64,000 bases of DNA from positions 1,116,001 through 1,180,000 of the forward strand of contig JBAIAA010000509.1 of the NCBI GenBank assembly GCA_037893245.1, read 5' to 3'. Made by a program: the position numbers and the translations under genes. Numbering within the stretch: the first letter of the stretch is position 1; each line of letters begins with the position of its first letter. Shown here piece by piece: positions 36,597-48,600 of this stretch. Source of the stretch: Crossaster papposus (Eukaryota > Echinodermata > Asteroidea > Velatida > Solasteridae). The notes under the pieces are model-generated. The model searched no databases, was not told where the DNA came from, and saw only the letters and a list, made by a program, of their open reading frames with translations.

Positions 36597-36605
36597 TTCT
36601 CTTTC

Positions 36606-36610
36606 GATTC
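36606..36610 (+). other. Left GATTC target-site duplication
   Basis: GATTC matches 37151-37155 on the other side of the LINE and the single GATTC at 31500-31504 in the empty paralogue. The base before it is C where the array has T. Microhomology could also produce this pattern, since the element itself ends in GATT. Confidence 0.6.
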
Positions 36611-36612
36611 TC

Positions 36613-37026
36613 ATTCAGAATTCCGCTGCTCGACTGATAACTGGAACCAGATTTCGGGAGAGTATTACTCCAGTGCTTCGGGATCTACATTGGTTGCCAG
36701 TAGAACAGCGGATTCGATTCAAAATCCTTGCCATTACATATAGGATAATTGAGAATGTCAATGCGCCGATCTATCTCACTGACCTGGTTGGTCTCCGCGT
36801 TCCGCAGAGATCAACAAGGCAGAGTAGTGAGATTCGGCTGGAGCCTCCACCTGTGAATTCTACGAGGACTAAGTACTATGGAAATCGTGCTTTCTCAGTT
36901 GTTGCTCCCATGGTATGGAATGATCTTCCATCAAACATTCGTACAGCCCACAGCTATGAATCTTTTAAGTCATTGGTTAAAACTCATTTGTTTCGTTCTT
37001 ATTATGGTAGTCGTTGTTTACTTTAA
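36613..37026 (+). pseudogene. LINE ORF2 C-terminal fragment (137 codons)
   Basis: An open frame enters at the 5' truncation point and runs to TAA at 37024-37026. It has the conserved tail typical of CR1/L2/Rex1-like ORF2 proteins: QNSAARLITGTR near its start, ITPVLRDLHWLPV (36664-36702), a following RIRFKI, then YGNRAFSVVAPMVWNDLP and a C-terminal SFKSLVKTHLF. These segments lie downstream of the reverse transcriptase catalytic domain, so the fragment has no enzymatic capacity. There is no native start codon because the element is truncated. The frame has no internal stop or frameshift, suggesting a fairly young insertion. Other open frames overlapping it are shadows. Confidence 0.85.
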
Positions 37027-37046
37027 GTTTTTATTCTTCTTGTTCA

Positions 37047-37072
37047 ACTTTTTAACTTTAACTTTAACTTTT
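37047..37072 (+). repeat. Short TTTAAC repeat in LINE 3' UTR
   Basis: A few TTTAAC units in the 3' UTR between the stop codon and the tail. No function seen. Confidence 0.5.
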
Positions 37073-37131
37073 ATTGTCACTATGTACAGTGTGCTGAGAT
37101 AATTGTATGTGGTGCACTTTAAACAATAATT

Positions 37132-37150
37132 GATTAGATTAGATTAGATT
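37132..37150 (+). repeat. GATTA microsatellite tail of the LINE
   Basis: Three and a half GATTA/ATTAG units end the element and directly abut the GATTC of the array spacer. Short 3' tandem repeats are typical of CR1/L2-group LINEs and help place the 3' junction. Confidence 0.75.
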
Positions 37151-37155
37151 GATTC
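37151..37155 (+). other. Right GATTC target-site duplication
   Basis: Right-hand partner of 36606-36610; the array spacer resumes here as GATTCAGTATAATAG. Confidence 0.6.
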
Positions 37156-37213
37156 AGTATAATAGAACCTGTTTTAGGTATTTGATATTAATTTTCAGCT
37201 ACATTTCCTAACT

Positions 37214-40200
37214 GCTGTGATCGCCTAGTGGTTAGGACATTGCGTTGTGGTCGCAATAACCCAGGTTCGAATCCTGGTCATTGCATTCTCTTTTGATTCA
37301 GTATAATAGAACCTGTTTTAGGTATTTGATATTAATTTTCAGCTACATTTCCTAACTGCTGTGATCGTCTAGTGGTTAGGACATTGCGTTGTGGTCGCAA
37401 TAACCCAGGTTCGAATCCTGGTCATGGCATTCTATTTTGATTCAGTATAATATAAACTGTTTTAGGTATTTGATATTAATTTCCAGTTCCTTTTTCTAAC
37501 TGCTGTGAGCGTCTAGTGGTTAGGACATTGCGTTGTGGTCGCAATAACCCAGGTTCGAATCCTGGTCATAGCATTCCATTTTGATTTCTTATAATAAAAA
37601 GTGCTTTTCAAATTTGATAGTACATGTAATTGTTTTTCAGCTTTTTCTCTCAACTGCTATGATCGTCTGGTGGTTAGGACATTGCGTTGTGGTCGCAATA
37701 ACCCAGGTTCAAATCCTGGTCATGTCATTCTCTTTTGATTCAGTATAATAGAACCTGTTTTAGGTATTTGATATTAATTTTCAGCTACATTTCCTAACTG
37801 CTGTTATCGTCTAGTGGTTAGGACATTGCGTTGTGGTCGCAATAACCCAGGTTCGAATCCTGCATGGTCATGGCATTCTCTGTTGATTGAGTATAATAGA
37901 AACTGTTTTAGGTATTTGATATTAATTTCCAGCTCCTTATTCTAACTGCTGTGATCGTCTAGTGGTTAGGACATTGCGTTGTGGTCGCAATAACCCAGGT
38001 TCGAATTCTGGTTATGGCATTCTATTTTCATTCAGTATAATATAAACTGTTTTAGGTATTTGATATTAATTTCCAGTTCCTTTTTCTAACTGCTGTGAGC
38101 GTCTAGTGGTTAGGACATTGCGTTGTGGTCGCAATAATCCAGGTTCGAATCCTGGTCATAGCATTCCATTTTGATTTCTTATAATAAAAAGTGCTTTTCA
38201 AAATTGATAGTACATGTAATTGTTTTTCAGCTTTTTCTCTCAACTGCTGTGATCGTCTAGTGGTTAGGACATTGCGTTGTGGTCGCAATAACCCAGGTTC
38301 GAATCCTGGTCATGGCATTCTCTTTTGATTCAGAATAATAGAAACTGTTTTAGGTATTTGATATTAATTTTCAGCTACTTTTCCTAACTGCTGTGATCGT
38401 CTAGTGGTTAGCACATTGCGTTGTGGTCGCAATAAACCAGGTTCGAATCCTGGTTATAGCATTCCATTTAGATTTCTTATAATACAAAGTGCTTTTCAAA
38501 TTTTATAGTACATGTAATTGATTTTCAGCTTTTTCTCTCAATTGCCGTGATCGTCTAGTGGTTAGGACATTGCGTTGTGGTCGCAATAACCAAGGTTCGA
38601 ATCCTGGTCATGTCATTCTCTTTTGATTCAGTATAATAGAAACTGTTTTAGGTATTTGATATTAATTTTCAGCTACTTTTCCTAACTGCTGTGGTCGTCT
38701 AGTGGTTAGCACATTGCGTTGTGGTCGCAATAACCCAGGTTCGAATCCTGGTTATAGCATTCCATTTTGATTTCTTATAATAAAAAGTGCTTTTCAAATT
38801 TGATAGAACATGTAATTGTTTTTCAGCTTTTTCTCTCAACTGCTGTGATCGTCTAGTGGTTAGGACATTGCGTTGTGGTCGCAATAACCCAGGTTCGAAT
38901 CCTGGTCATGGCATTCTCTTTTGATTCAGAATAATATAAACTGTTTTAGGTATTTGATATTAATTTTCAGCTACTTTTCCTAACTGCTGTGATCGTCTAG
39001 TGGTTAGCACATTGCGTTGTGGTCGCAATAACCCAGGTTCGAATCCTTGTAATGGCATTCTCTTTTGATTCAGTATAATAGAAACTGTTTTAGGTATTTG
39101 ATAATAATTTCTAGCTACTTTTCCTGTCTGCCTTGATCATCTAGTGGTTAGGACATTGCGTTGTGGTCGCAAAAACCCAGGTTCGAATCCTGGTCATGGC
39201 ATTCTTTTTTGATTCAGTATAATATAAACTGTTTTAAGTATTTGATATTAATTTCCAGTTCCTTTTTTCTAACTGCTGTGAGCGTCTAGTGGTTAGGACA
39301 TTGCGTTGTGGTCGCAATAACCCTGGTTGGAATCCTGGTCATGGCATTCTCTTTTGATTCAGTATAATATAAACTGTTTTAGGTATTTGATATTAATTTC
39401 CAGTTCCTTTTTTCTAACTGCTGTGAGCGTCTAGTGGTTAGGACATTGCGTTGTGGTCGCAATAACCCTGGTTGGAATCCTGGTCATGGCATTCTCTTTT
39501 GATTCAGTATAATATAAACTGTTTTAGGTATTTGATATTAATTTCCAGTTCCTTTTTTCTAACTGCTGTGAGCGTCTAGTGGTTAGGACATTGAGTTGTG
39601 GTCGCAATAACCCAGGTTCGAATCCTGGTCATGGCATTCTCTTTTGATTCAGTATAATATAAACTGTTTTAGGTATTTGATATTAATTTCCAGTTCCTTT
39701 TTTCTAACTGCTGTGAGCGTCTAGTGGTTAGGACATTGCGTTGTGGTCGCAATAACCCAGGTTCGAATCCTGGTTATAGCATTCCATTTTGATTTCTTAT
39801 AATAAAAAGTGCTTTTCAAATTTGATAGTACATGTAATTGTTTTTCAGCTTTTTCACTCAATTGCTGTGATCGTCTGGTGGTTAGGACATTGCGTTGTGG
39901 TCGCAATAACCCAGGTTCGAATCCTGGTCATGGCATTCTGTTATGATTCAGTATAATAGAAACTGTTTTAGGTATTTGATATTAATTTTCAGCTACTTTT
40001 CCTAACTGCTGTGATCGTCTAGTGGTTAGCACATTGCGTTGTGGTCGCAATAACCCAGGTTCGAATCCTGGTTATAGCATTTTGATTTCTTATAATAAAA
40101 AGTGCTTTTCAAATTTGATAGTACATGTAATTGATTTTCAGCATTTTCTCTCAACTGCTGTGATCGTCTAGTGGTTAGGACATTGCGTTGTGGTCGCAAT

Positions 40201-40372
40201 AACCCAGGTTCGAATCCTGGTCATGGCATTCTGTTTTGATTCAGTATAATAGAACCTGTTTTAGGTATTTGATATTAATTTTCAGCTACATTTCCTAACT
40301 GCTGTGATCGTCTAGTGGTTAGGACATTGCGTTGTGGTCGCAATAACCCAGGTTCGAATCCTGGTCATGGCA
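37214..40372 (+). tRNA. tRNA-His array block 10: 22 copies
   Basis: Copies begin at 37214, 37358, 37502g, 37656, 37800, 37948, 38092g, 38246, 38390, 38544, 38688, 38842, 38986, 39130k, 39275g, 39420g, 39565g, 39710g, 39864, 40008, 40157, 40301. Copy 37800 has a 4-nt insertion in the T arm and T6 in the acceptor. Copy 38544 has GCCGTG, giving a C3-G69 pair. Copies 39275 and 39420 share a T-loop change (GGTTGGAATCC). Copy 39565 has A30 in the anticodon stem. The spacer after 40008 lacks five bases. Confidence 0.93.
37800..37875 (+). pseudogene. tRNA-His with 4-nt T-arm insertion
   Basis: The T-stem 3' strand reads CCTGCATGG, four bases longer than consensus, which separates the T stem from the acceptor stem. 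G6 is also T. The unit is 148 bp instead of 144. Confidence 0.8.
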
Positions 40373-43300
40373 TTCTCTTTTGATTGAGTATAATAGAAAC
40401 TGTTTTAGGTATTTGATATTAATTTCCAGCTCCTTATTCTAACTGCTGTGGTCGTCTAGTGGTTAGGACATTGCGTTGTGGTCGCAATAACCCAGGTTCA
40501 AATCCTGGTCATGGCATTCTATTTTGATTCAGTATAATATAAACTGTTTTAGGTATTTGATATTAATTTCCAGTTCCTTTTTCTAACTGCTGTGAGCGTC
40601 TAGTGGTTAGGACATTGCGTTGTGGTCGCAATAACCCAGGTTCGAATCCTGGTCATGGCATTCTCTTTTGATTCAGTATAATAGAACCTGTTTTAGGTAT
40701 TTGATATTAATTTTCAGCTACATTTCCTAACTGCTGTGATCGTCTAGTGGTTAGGACATTGCGTTGTGGTCGCAATAACCCAGGTTCGAATCCTGGTCAT
40801 GGCATTCTCTTTTGATTGAGTATAATAGAAACTGTTTTAGGTATTTGATATTAATTTCCAGCTCCTTATTCTAACTGCTGTGGTCGTCTAGTGGTTAGGA
40901 CATTGCGTTGTGGTCGCAATAACCCAGGTTCGAATCCTGGTCATGGCATTCTATTTTGATTCAGTATAATATAAACTGTTTTAGGTATTTGATATTAATT
41001 TCCAGTTCCTTTTTCTAACTGCTGTGAGCGTCTAGTGGTTAGGACATTGCGTTGTGGTCGCAATAACCCAGGTTCGAATCCTGGTCATAGCATTCCATTT
41101 TGATTTCTTATAATAAAAAGTGCTTTTCAAATTTGATAGTACATGTAATTGTTTTTCAGCTTTTTCTCTCAACTGCTATGATCGTCTGGTGGTTAGGACA
41201 TTGCGTTGTGGTCGCAATAACCCAGGTTCGAATCCTGGTCATGTCATTCTCTTTTGATTCAGTATAATAGAACCTGTTTTAGGTATTTGATATTAATTTT
41301 CAGCTACATTTCCTAACTGCTGTGATCGTCTAGTGGTTAGGACATTGCGTTGTGGTCGCAATAACCCAGGTTCGAATCCTGGTCATGGCATTCCCTTTTG
41401 ATTGAGTACAATAGAAACTGTTTTAGGTATTTGATATTAATTTCCAGCTCCTTATTCTAACTGCTGTGATCGTCTAGTGGTTAGGACATTGCGTTGTGGT
41501 CGCAATAACCCAGGTTCGAATCCTGGTCATGGCATTCTCTTTTGATTCAGAATAATAGAAACTGTTTTAGGTATTTGATATTAATTTCCAGCTCCTTTTC
41601 CTAACTGTTGTGATCGTCTAGTGGTTAGGACATTGCGTTGTGGTCGCAATAACCCAGGTTCGAATCCTTGTCATGGCATTCTCTTTTGATTCAGTATAAT
41701 AGAACCTGTTTTAGGTATTTGATATTAATTTTCAGCCACATTTCCTAACTGCTGTGATCGTCTAGTGGTTAGGACATTGCGTTGTGGTCGCAATAACCCA
41801 TGTTCGAATCCTGGTCATGGCATTCTATTTTGATTCAGTATAATATAAACTGTTTTAGGTATTTGATATTAATTTCCAGTTACTTTTTCTAACTGCTGTG
41901 ATCGTCTAGTGGTTAGGACATTGCGTTGTGGTCGCAATAACCCAGGTTCGAATCCTGGTCATAGCATTCCATTTTGATTTCTTATAATAAAAAGTGCTTT
42001 TCAAATTTGATAGTATATGTAATTGTTTTTCAGCTTTTTCTCTCAACTGCTGTGATCGTCTAGTGGTTATGACATTGCGTTGTGGTCGCAATAACCCAGG
42101 TTCGAATCCTGGTCATAGCATTCCATTTTGAATTCTTATAATAAAAAGTGCTTTTCAAATTTGATAGTACATGTAATTGTTCTTCACCTTTTTCTCTCAA
42201 CTGCTGTGATCGTCTAGTGGTTAGGACATTGCGTTGTGGTCGCAATAACCCAGGTTCGAATCCTGGTTATAGCATTCCATTTTGATTTCTTATAATAAAA
42301 AGTGCTTTTCAAATTTGATTGTACATGTAATTGATTTTCAGCTTTTCCTCTCAATTGCTGTGATCGTCTAGTGGTTAGGACATTGCGTTGTGGTCGCAAT
42401 AACCCAGGTTCGAATCCTGGTCATGGCATTCTATTTTGATTCAGTATAATATAAACTGTTTTAGGTATTTGATATTAATTTTCATCTACTTTTCCTAACT
42501 GCTTTGATCGTCTAGTGGTTAGCACATTGCGTTGTGGTCGCAATAACCCAGGTTCGAATCCTGGTTATAGCATTCCATTTTGATTTCTTACAATAAAAAG
42601 TGCTTTTCAAATTTGATAGTACATGTAATTGATTTTCAGCATTTTTCTCAACTGCTGTGATCGTCTAGTGGTTAGGACATTGCGTTGTGGTCGCAAAAAC
42701 CCAGGTTCGAATCCTGGTCATGGCATTCTCTTTTGATTCAGTATAATAGAAACTGTTTTAGGTATTTGATATTAATTTTCAGCTACTTTTTCTAACTGCT
42801 GTGATCGTCTAGTGGTTAGGACATTGCGTTGTGGTCGCAATAACCCAGGTTCGAATCTTGGTCATGGCATTCTCTTTTGATTCAGTATAATAGAACCTGT
42901 TTTAGGTATTTGATATTAATTTTCAGCTTCTTTTTCTAACTGCTGTGATCGTCTAGTGGTTAGGACATTGCGTTGTGGTCGCAATAACCCAGGTTCGAAT
43001 CCTGGTCATGGCATTCTCTTTTGATTCAGTATAATAGAAACTGTTTTAGGTATTTGATATTAATTTTCAGCTACTTTTCCTAACTGCTGTGATCGTCTAG
43101 TGGTTAGCACATTGCGTTGTGGTCGCAATAACACAGGTTCGAGTCCTGGTCATGGCATTCTTTTTTGATTCAGTATAATAGAAACTCATTTAGGTATTTG
43201 ATATTAATTATCAGCTACATTTCCTAACTGCTGTGATCGTCTAGTGGTTAGGACATTGCGTTGTGGTCGCAATAACCCAGGTTCGAATCCTGGTCATGGC

Positions 43301-45591
43301 ATACTCTTTTGATTCAGTATAATAGAACCTGTTTTAGGTATTTGATATTAATTTTCAGCTATATTTCCTAACTGCTGTGATCGTCTAGTGGTTAGGACAT
43401 TGCGTTGTGGTCGCAATAACCCAGGTTCGAATCCTGGTCATAGCATTCCATTTTGATTTCTTATAATAAAATGTGCTTTTCAAATTTGATAGTACATGTA
43501 ATTGTTTTTCAGCATTTTTCTCAATTGCTGTGATCGTCTAGTGGTTAGGACATTGCGTTGTGGACGCAATAACCCAGGTTCGAATCCTGGTCATGGCATT
43601 CTATTTTGATTCAGTATAATATAAACTGTTTTAGGTATTTGATATTAATTTCCAGTTCCTTTTTCTAACTGCTGTGAGCGTCTAGTGGTTAGGACATTGC
43701 GTTGTGGTCGCAATAACCCAGGTTCGAATCCTGGTCATAGCATTCCATTTCTTATAATAAAAAGTGCTTTTCAAATTTGATAGTACATGTAATTGATTTT
43801 CAGCTTTTTCTCTCAATTGCTGTGATCGTCCAGTGGTTAGGACATTGCGTTGTGGTCGCAATAACCCAGGTTCGAATCCTGGTCATGGCATTCTCTTTTG
43901 ATTCAGTATAATAGAAACTGTTTTATGTATTTGATATTAATTTTCAGCTACTTTTCCTAACTGCTGTGATCGTCTAGTGGTTAGCACATTGCGTTGTGGT
44001 CGCAATAACCCAGGTTCGAATCCTGGTCATGGCATTCTCTTTTGATTCAGTATAATAGAACCTGTTTTAGGTATTTGATATTAATTTTCAGCTACATTTC
44101 CTAACTGCTGTGATCGTCTAGTGGTTAGGACATTGCGTTGTGGTCGCAATAACCCAGGTTCGAATCCTGGTTATAGCATTCCATTTTGATTTCTTATAAT
44201 AAAAAGTGCTTTTCAAATTTGATAGTACATGTAATTGTTTTTCAGCTTTTTCTCTAAACTGCTGTGATCGTCTAGTGGTTAGGACATTGCGTTGTGGTCG
44301 CAATAACCCAGGTTCGAATCCTGGTCATGGCATTCTCTTTTGATTCAGTATAATATAAACTGTTTTAGGTATTTGATATTAATTTCCAGTTCCTTTTTTC
44401 TAACTGCTGTGAGCGTCTAGTGGTTAGGACATTGCGTTGTGGTCGCAATAACCCAGGTTCGAATCCTGGTTATAGCATTCCATTTTGATTTCTTATAATA
44501 AAAAGTGCTTTTCAAATTTGATAGTACATGTAATTGATTTTCAGCTTTTTCTCTCAATTGCTGTGATCGTCTAGTGGTTAGGACATTGCGTTGTGGTCGC
44601 AATAACCCAGGTTCGAATCCTGGTCATGGCATTCTATTTTTATTCAGTATAATAGAAACTGTTTTAGGTATTTGATATTAATTTCCAGCTCCTTATTCTA
44701 ACTGCTGTGGTCGTCTAGTGGTTAGGACATTGCGTTGTGGTCGCAATAACCCAGGTTCGAATCCTGGTCATGGCATTCTATTTTGATTCAGTATAATAGA
44801 AACTGTTTTAGGTATTTGATATTAATTTCCAGTCCCTTTTTTCTAACTGCTGTGAGCGTCTAGTGGTTAGGACAATGCGTTGTGGTCGCAATAACCCAGG
44901 TTCGAATCTGTCATGGCATTCTCTTTTGATTCAGTATAATAGAACCTGTTTTAGGTATTTGATATTAATTTTCAGCTACATTTCCGAACTGCTGTGATCG
45001 TCTAGTGGTTAGGACATTGCGTTGTGGTCGCAATAACCCAGGTTCGAATCCTGGTCATGGCATTCTCTTTTGATTCAGAATAATAGAAACTGTTTTAGGT
45101 ATTTGATATTAATTTTCAGCTACTTTTCCTAACTGCTGTGATTGTCTAGTGGTTAGCACATTGCGTTGTGGTCGCAATAACCCAGGTTCGAATCCTGGTT
45201 ATAGCATTCCATTTTGATTTCTTATAATAAAAAGTGCTTTTCAAGTTTGATAGTACATGTAATTGATTTTCAGCTTTTTCTCTCAATTGCTGTGATCGTC
45301 TAGTGGTTAGGACATTGCGTTGTGGTCGCAATAACCCAGGTTCGAATCCTGGTCATGGCATTCTATTTTGATTCAGTATAATATAAACTGTTTTAGGTAT
45401 TTGACATTAATTTCCAGTTCCTTTTTCTAACTGCTGTGAGCGTCTAGTGGTTAGGACATTGCGTTGTGGTCGCAATAACCCAGGTTCGAATCCTGGTCAT
45501 AGCATTCAATTTTGATTTCTTATAATAAAATGTGCTTTTCAAATTTGATAGTACATGTAATTGTTTTTCAGCTTTTTCTCTCAACTGCTGT
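40306..45591 (+). repeat. 5286-bp tandem duplication, unit 1
   Basis: All 36 tRNA starts from 40445 to 45587 recur 5286 bp later. Shared private features include the spacer form GCCACATTT near 41.7 kb, the three-B-spacer run, A38 in 43527, the 6-bp spacer deletion after 43671, the T-stem deletion in 44849 and the TTTTTATTCAG spacer near 44.64 kb. Edges fall inside tRNA genes 40301 and 45587. No difference was noticed by eye, but identity was not measured. Confidence 0.88.
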
Positions 45592-45658
45592 GATCGTCTA
45601 GTGGTTAGGACATTGCGTTGTGGTCGCAATAACCCAGGTTCGAATCCTGGTCATGGCA
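40445..45658 (+). tRNA. tRNA-His array block 11: 36 copies
   Basis: Copies begin at 40445, 40589g, 40733, 40877, 41021g, 41175, 41319, 41463, 41607, 41751, 41895, 42049, 42203, 42357, 42501, 42654, 42798, 42942, 43086, 43230, 43374, 43527, 43671g, 43819, 43963, 44107, 44261, 44406g, 44560, 44704, 44849g, 44991, 45135, 45289, 45433g, 45587. Copies 41895, 42049, 42203 and 42357 are separated by three family B spacers in a row. Copy 43527 has A38 in the anticodon loop. Copy 44849 lacks two T-stem bases. Confidence 0.93.
44849..44918 (+). pseudogene. tRNA-His with 2-nt T-stem deletion
   Basis: The 3' T-stem strand reads AATCTGTCATGGC, two bases short, giving 70 nt and a four- to five-pair T stem only with mismatches. 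G8 and A27 are also present. The B box is nearly intact, so transcription is possible. Confidence 0.78.
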
Positions 45659-48600
45659 TTCTCTTTTGATTGAGTATAATAGAAACTGTTTTAGGTATTT
45701 GATATTAATTTCCAGCTCCTTATTCTAACTGCTGTGGTCGTCTAGTGGTTAGGACATTGCGTTGTGGTCGCAATAACCCAGGTTCAAATCCTGGTCATGG
45801 CATTCTATTTTGATTCAGTATAATATAAACTGTTTTAGGTATTTGATATTAATTTCCAGTTCCTTTTTCTAACTGCTGTGAGCGTCTAGTGGTTAGGACA
45901 TTGCGTTGTGGTCGCAATAACCCAGGTTCGAATCCTGGTCATGGCATTCTCTTTTGATTCAGTATAATAGAACCTGTTTTAGGTATTTGATATTAATTTT
46001 CAGCTACATTTCCTAACTGCTGTGATCGTCTAGTGGTTAGGACATTGCGTTGTGGTCGCAATAACCCAGGTTCGAATCCTGGTCATGGCATTCTCTTTTG
46101 ATTGAGTATAATAGAAACTGTTTTAGGTATTTGATATTAATTTCCAGCTCCTTATTCTAACTGCTGTGGTCGTCTAGTGGTTAGGACATTGCGTTGTGGT
46201 CGCAATAACCCAGGTTCGAATCCTGGTCATGGCATTCTATTTTGATTCAGTATAATATAAACTGTTTTAGGTATTTGATATTAATTTCCAGTTCCTTTTT
46301 CTAACTGCTGTGAGCGTCTAGTGGTTAGGACATTGCGTTGTGGTCGCAATAACCCAGGTTCGAATCCTGGTCATAGCATTCCATTTTGATTTCTTATAAT
46401 AAAAAGTGCTTTTCAAATTTGATAGTACATGTAATTGTTTTTCAGCTTTTTCTCTCAACTGCTATGATCGTCTGGTGGTTAGGACATTGCGTTGTGGTCG
46501 CAATAACCCAGGTTCGAATCCTGGTCATGTCATTCTCTTTTGATTCAGTATAATAGAACCTGTTTTAGGTATTTGATATTAATTTTCAGCTACATTTCCT
46601 AACTGCTGTGATCGTCTAGTGGTTAGGACATTGCGTTGTGGTCGCAATAACCCAGGTTCGAATCCTGGTCATGGCATTCCCTTTTGATTGAGTACAATAG
46701 AAACTGTTTTAGGTATTTGATATTAATTTCCAGCTCCTTATTCTAACTGCTGTGATCGTCTAGTGGTTAGGACATTGCGTTGTGGTCGCAATAACCCAGG
46801 TTCGAATCCTGGTCATGGCATTCTCTTTTGATTCAGAATAATAGAAACTGTTTTAGGTATTTGATATTAATTTCCAGCTCCTTTTCCTAACTGTTGTGAT
46901 CGTCTAGTGGTTAGGACATTGCGTTGTGGTCGCAATAACCCAGGTTCGAATCCTTGTCATGGCATTCTCTTTTGATTCAGTATAATAGAACCTGTTTTAG
47001 GTATTTGATATTAATTTTCAGCCACATTTCCTAACTGCTGTGATCGTCTAGTGGTTAGGACATTGCGTTGTGGTCGCAATAACCCATGTTCGAATCCTGG
47101 TCATGGCATTCTATTTTGATTCAGTATAATATAAACTGTTTTAGGTATTTGATATTAATTTCCAGTTACTTTTTCTAACTGCTGTGATCGTCTAGTGGTT
47201 AGGACATTGCGTTGTGGTCGCAATAACCCAGGTTCGAATCCTGGTCATAGCATTCCATTTTGATTTCTTATAATAAAAAGTGCTTTTCAAATTTGATAGT
47301 ATATGTAATTGTTTTTCAGCTTTTTCTCTCAACTGCTGTGATCGTCTAGTGGTTATGACATTGCGTTGTGGTCGCAATAACCCAGGTTCGAATCCTGGTC
47401 ATAGCATTCCATTTTGAATTCTTATAATAAAAAGTGCTTTTCAAATTTGATAGTACATGTAATTGTTCTTCACCTTTTTCTCTCAACTGCTGTGATCGTC
47501 TAGTGGTTAGGACATTGCGTTGTGGTCGCAATAACCCAGGTTCGAATCCTGGTTATAGCATTCCATTTTGATTTCTTATAATAAAAAGTGCTTTTCAAAT
47601 TTGATTGTACATGTAATTGATTTTCAGCTTTTCCTCTCAATTGCTGTGATCGTCTAGTGGTTAGGACATTGCGTTGTGGTCGCAATAACCCAGGTTCGAA
47701 TCCTGGTCATGGCATTCTATTTTGATTCAGTATAATATAAACTGTTTTAGGTATTTGATATTAATTTTCATCTACTTTTCCTAACTGCTTTGATCGTCTA
47801 GTGGTTAGCACATTGCGTTGTGGTCGCAATAACCCAGGTTCGAATCCTGGTTATAGCATTCCATTTTGATTTCTTACAATAAAAAGTGCTTTTCAAATTT
47901 GATAGTACATGTAATTGATTTTCAGCATTTTTCTCAACTGCTGTGATCGTCTAGTGGTTAGGACATTGCGTTGTGGTCGCAAAAACCCAGGTTCGAATCC
48001 TGGTCATGGCATTCTCTTTTGATTCAGTATAATAGAAACTGTTTTAGGTATTTGATATTAATTTTCAGCTACTTTTTCTAACTGCTGTGATCGTCTAGTG
48101 GTTAGGACATTGCGTTGTGGTCGCAATAACCCAGGTTCGAATCTTGGTCATGGCATTCTCTTTTGATTCAGTATAATAGAACCTGTTTTAGGTATTTGAT
48201 ATTAATTTTCAGCTTCTTTTTCTAACTGCTGTGATCGTCTAGTGGTTAGGACATTGCGTTGTGGTCGCAATAACCCAGGTTCGAATCCTGGTCATGGCAT
48301 TCTCTTTTGATTCAGTATAATAGAAACTGTTTTAGGTATTTGATATTAATTTTCAGCTACTTTTCCTAACTGCTGTGATCGTCTAGTGGTTAGCACATTG
48401 CGTTGTGGTCGCAATAACACAGGTTCGAGTCCTGGTCATGGCATTCTTTTTTGATTCAGTATAATAGAAACTCATTTAGGTATTTGATATTAATTATCAG
48501 CTACATTTCCTAACTGCTGTGATCGTCTAGTGGTTAGGACATTGCGTTGTGGTCGCAATAACCCAGGTTCGAATCCTGGTCATGGCATACTCTTTTGATT

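Larger units (their letters stand above)
1..36605 (+). repeat. Left part of the giant tRNA-His tandem array
   Basis: This stretch holds 250 complete tRNA-His copies and one 5'-cut copy, all in the same orientation. Each is followed by a spacer of about 72 bp (family A) or about 82 bp (family B). No unrelated sequence is visible. Units are 144-146 bp with spacer A and about 154 bp with spacer B; rarer lengths come from small indels. The base before each gene is nearly always T, and the base after the discriminator A is T. The left window edge falls at gene position 30, so the array continues leftwards. Copy number comes from manual reading and could be off by one or two. Confidence 0.97.
36611..37150 (+). 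mobile_element. 5'-truncated CR1/L2-like non-LTR retrotransposon fragment
   Basis: This 540-bp stretch is the only non-array DNA in the window. It encodes the C-terminal tail of a LINE ORF2, then about 105 bp of 3' UTR, and ends in a short GATTA microsatellite, the kind of 3' end seen in CR1/L2-group elements. The endonuclease and reverse transcriptase core are absent, so it is a dead-on-arrival copy. It lies in a family A spacer, in the same orientation as the tRNAs. GATTC occurs on both sides (36606-36610 and 37151-37155). The paralogous spacer at 31491-31510 lacks the element, and the offset between paralogues grows by exactly 545 bp (5106 to 5651), i.e. 540 plus a 5-bp duplication. Clade assignment is by motif memory only. 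Confidence 0.85.
34058..37569 (+). repeat. Dispersed duplication around the LINE, filled copy
   Basis: Offset to 29085-31918 is 4973 bp at first, 5117 after an extra 144-bp unit, 5106 after an 11-bp spacer deletion near 35.15 kb, and 5651 after the LINE. Confidence 0.83.

Noticed and set aside
36878-37102. A second open frame overlapping the LINE coding region
   Set aside because: It overlaps the frame with clear ORF2 motifs, in another phase, and reads a low-complexity hydrophobic string from T-rich DNA. Shadow.
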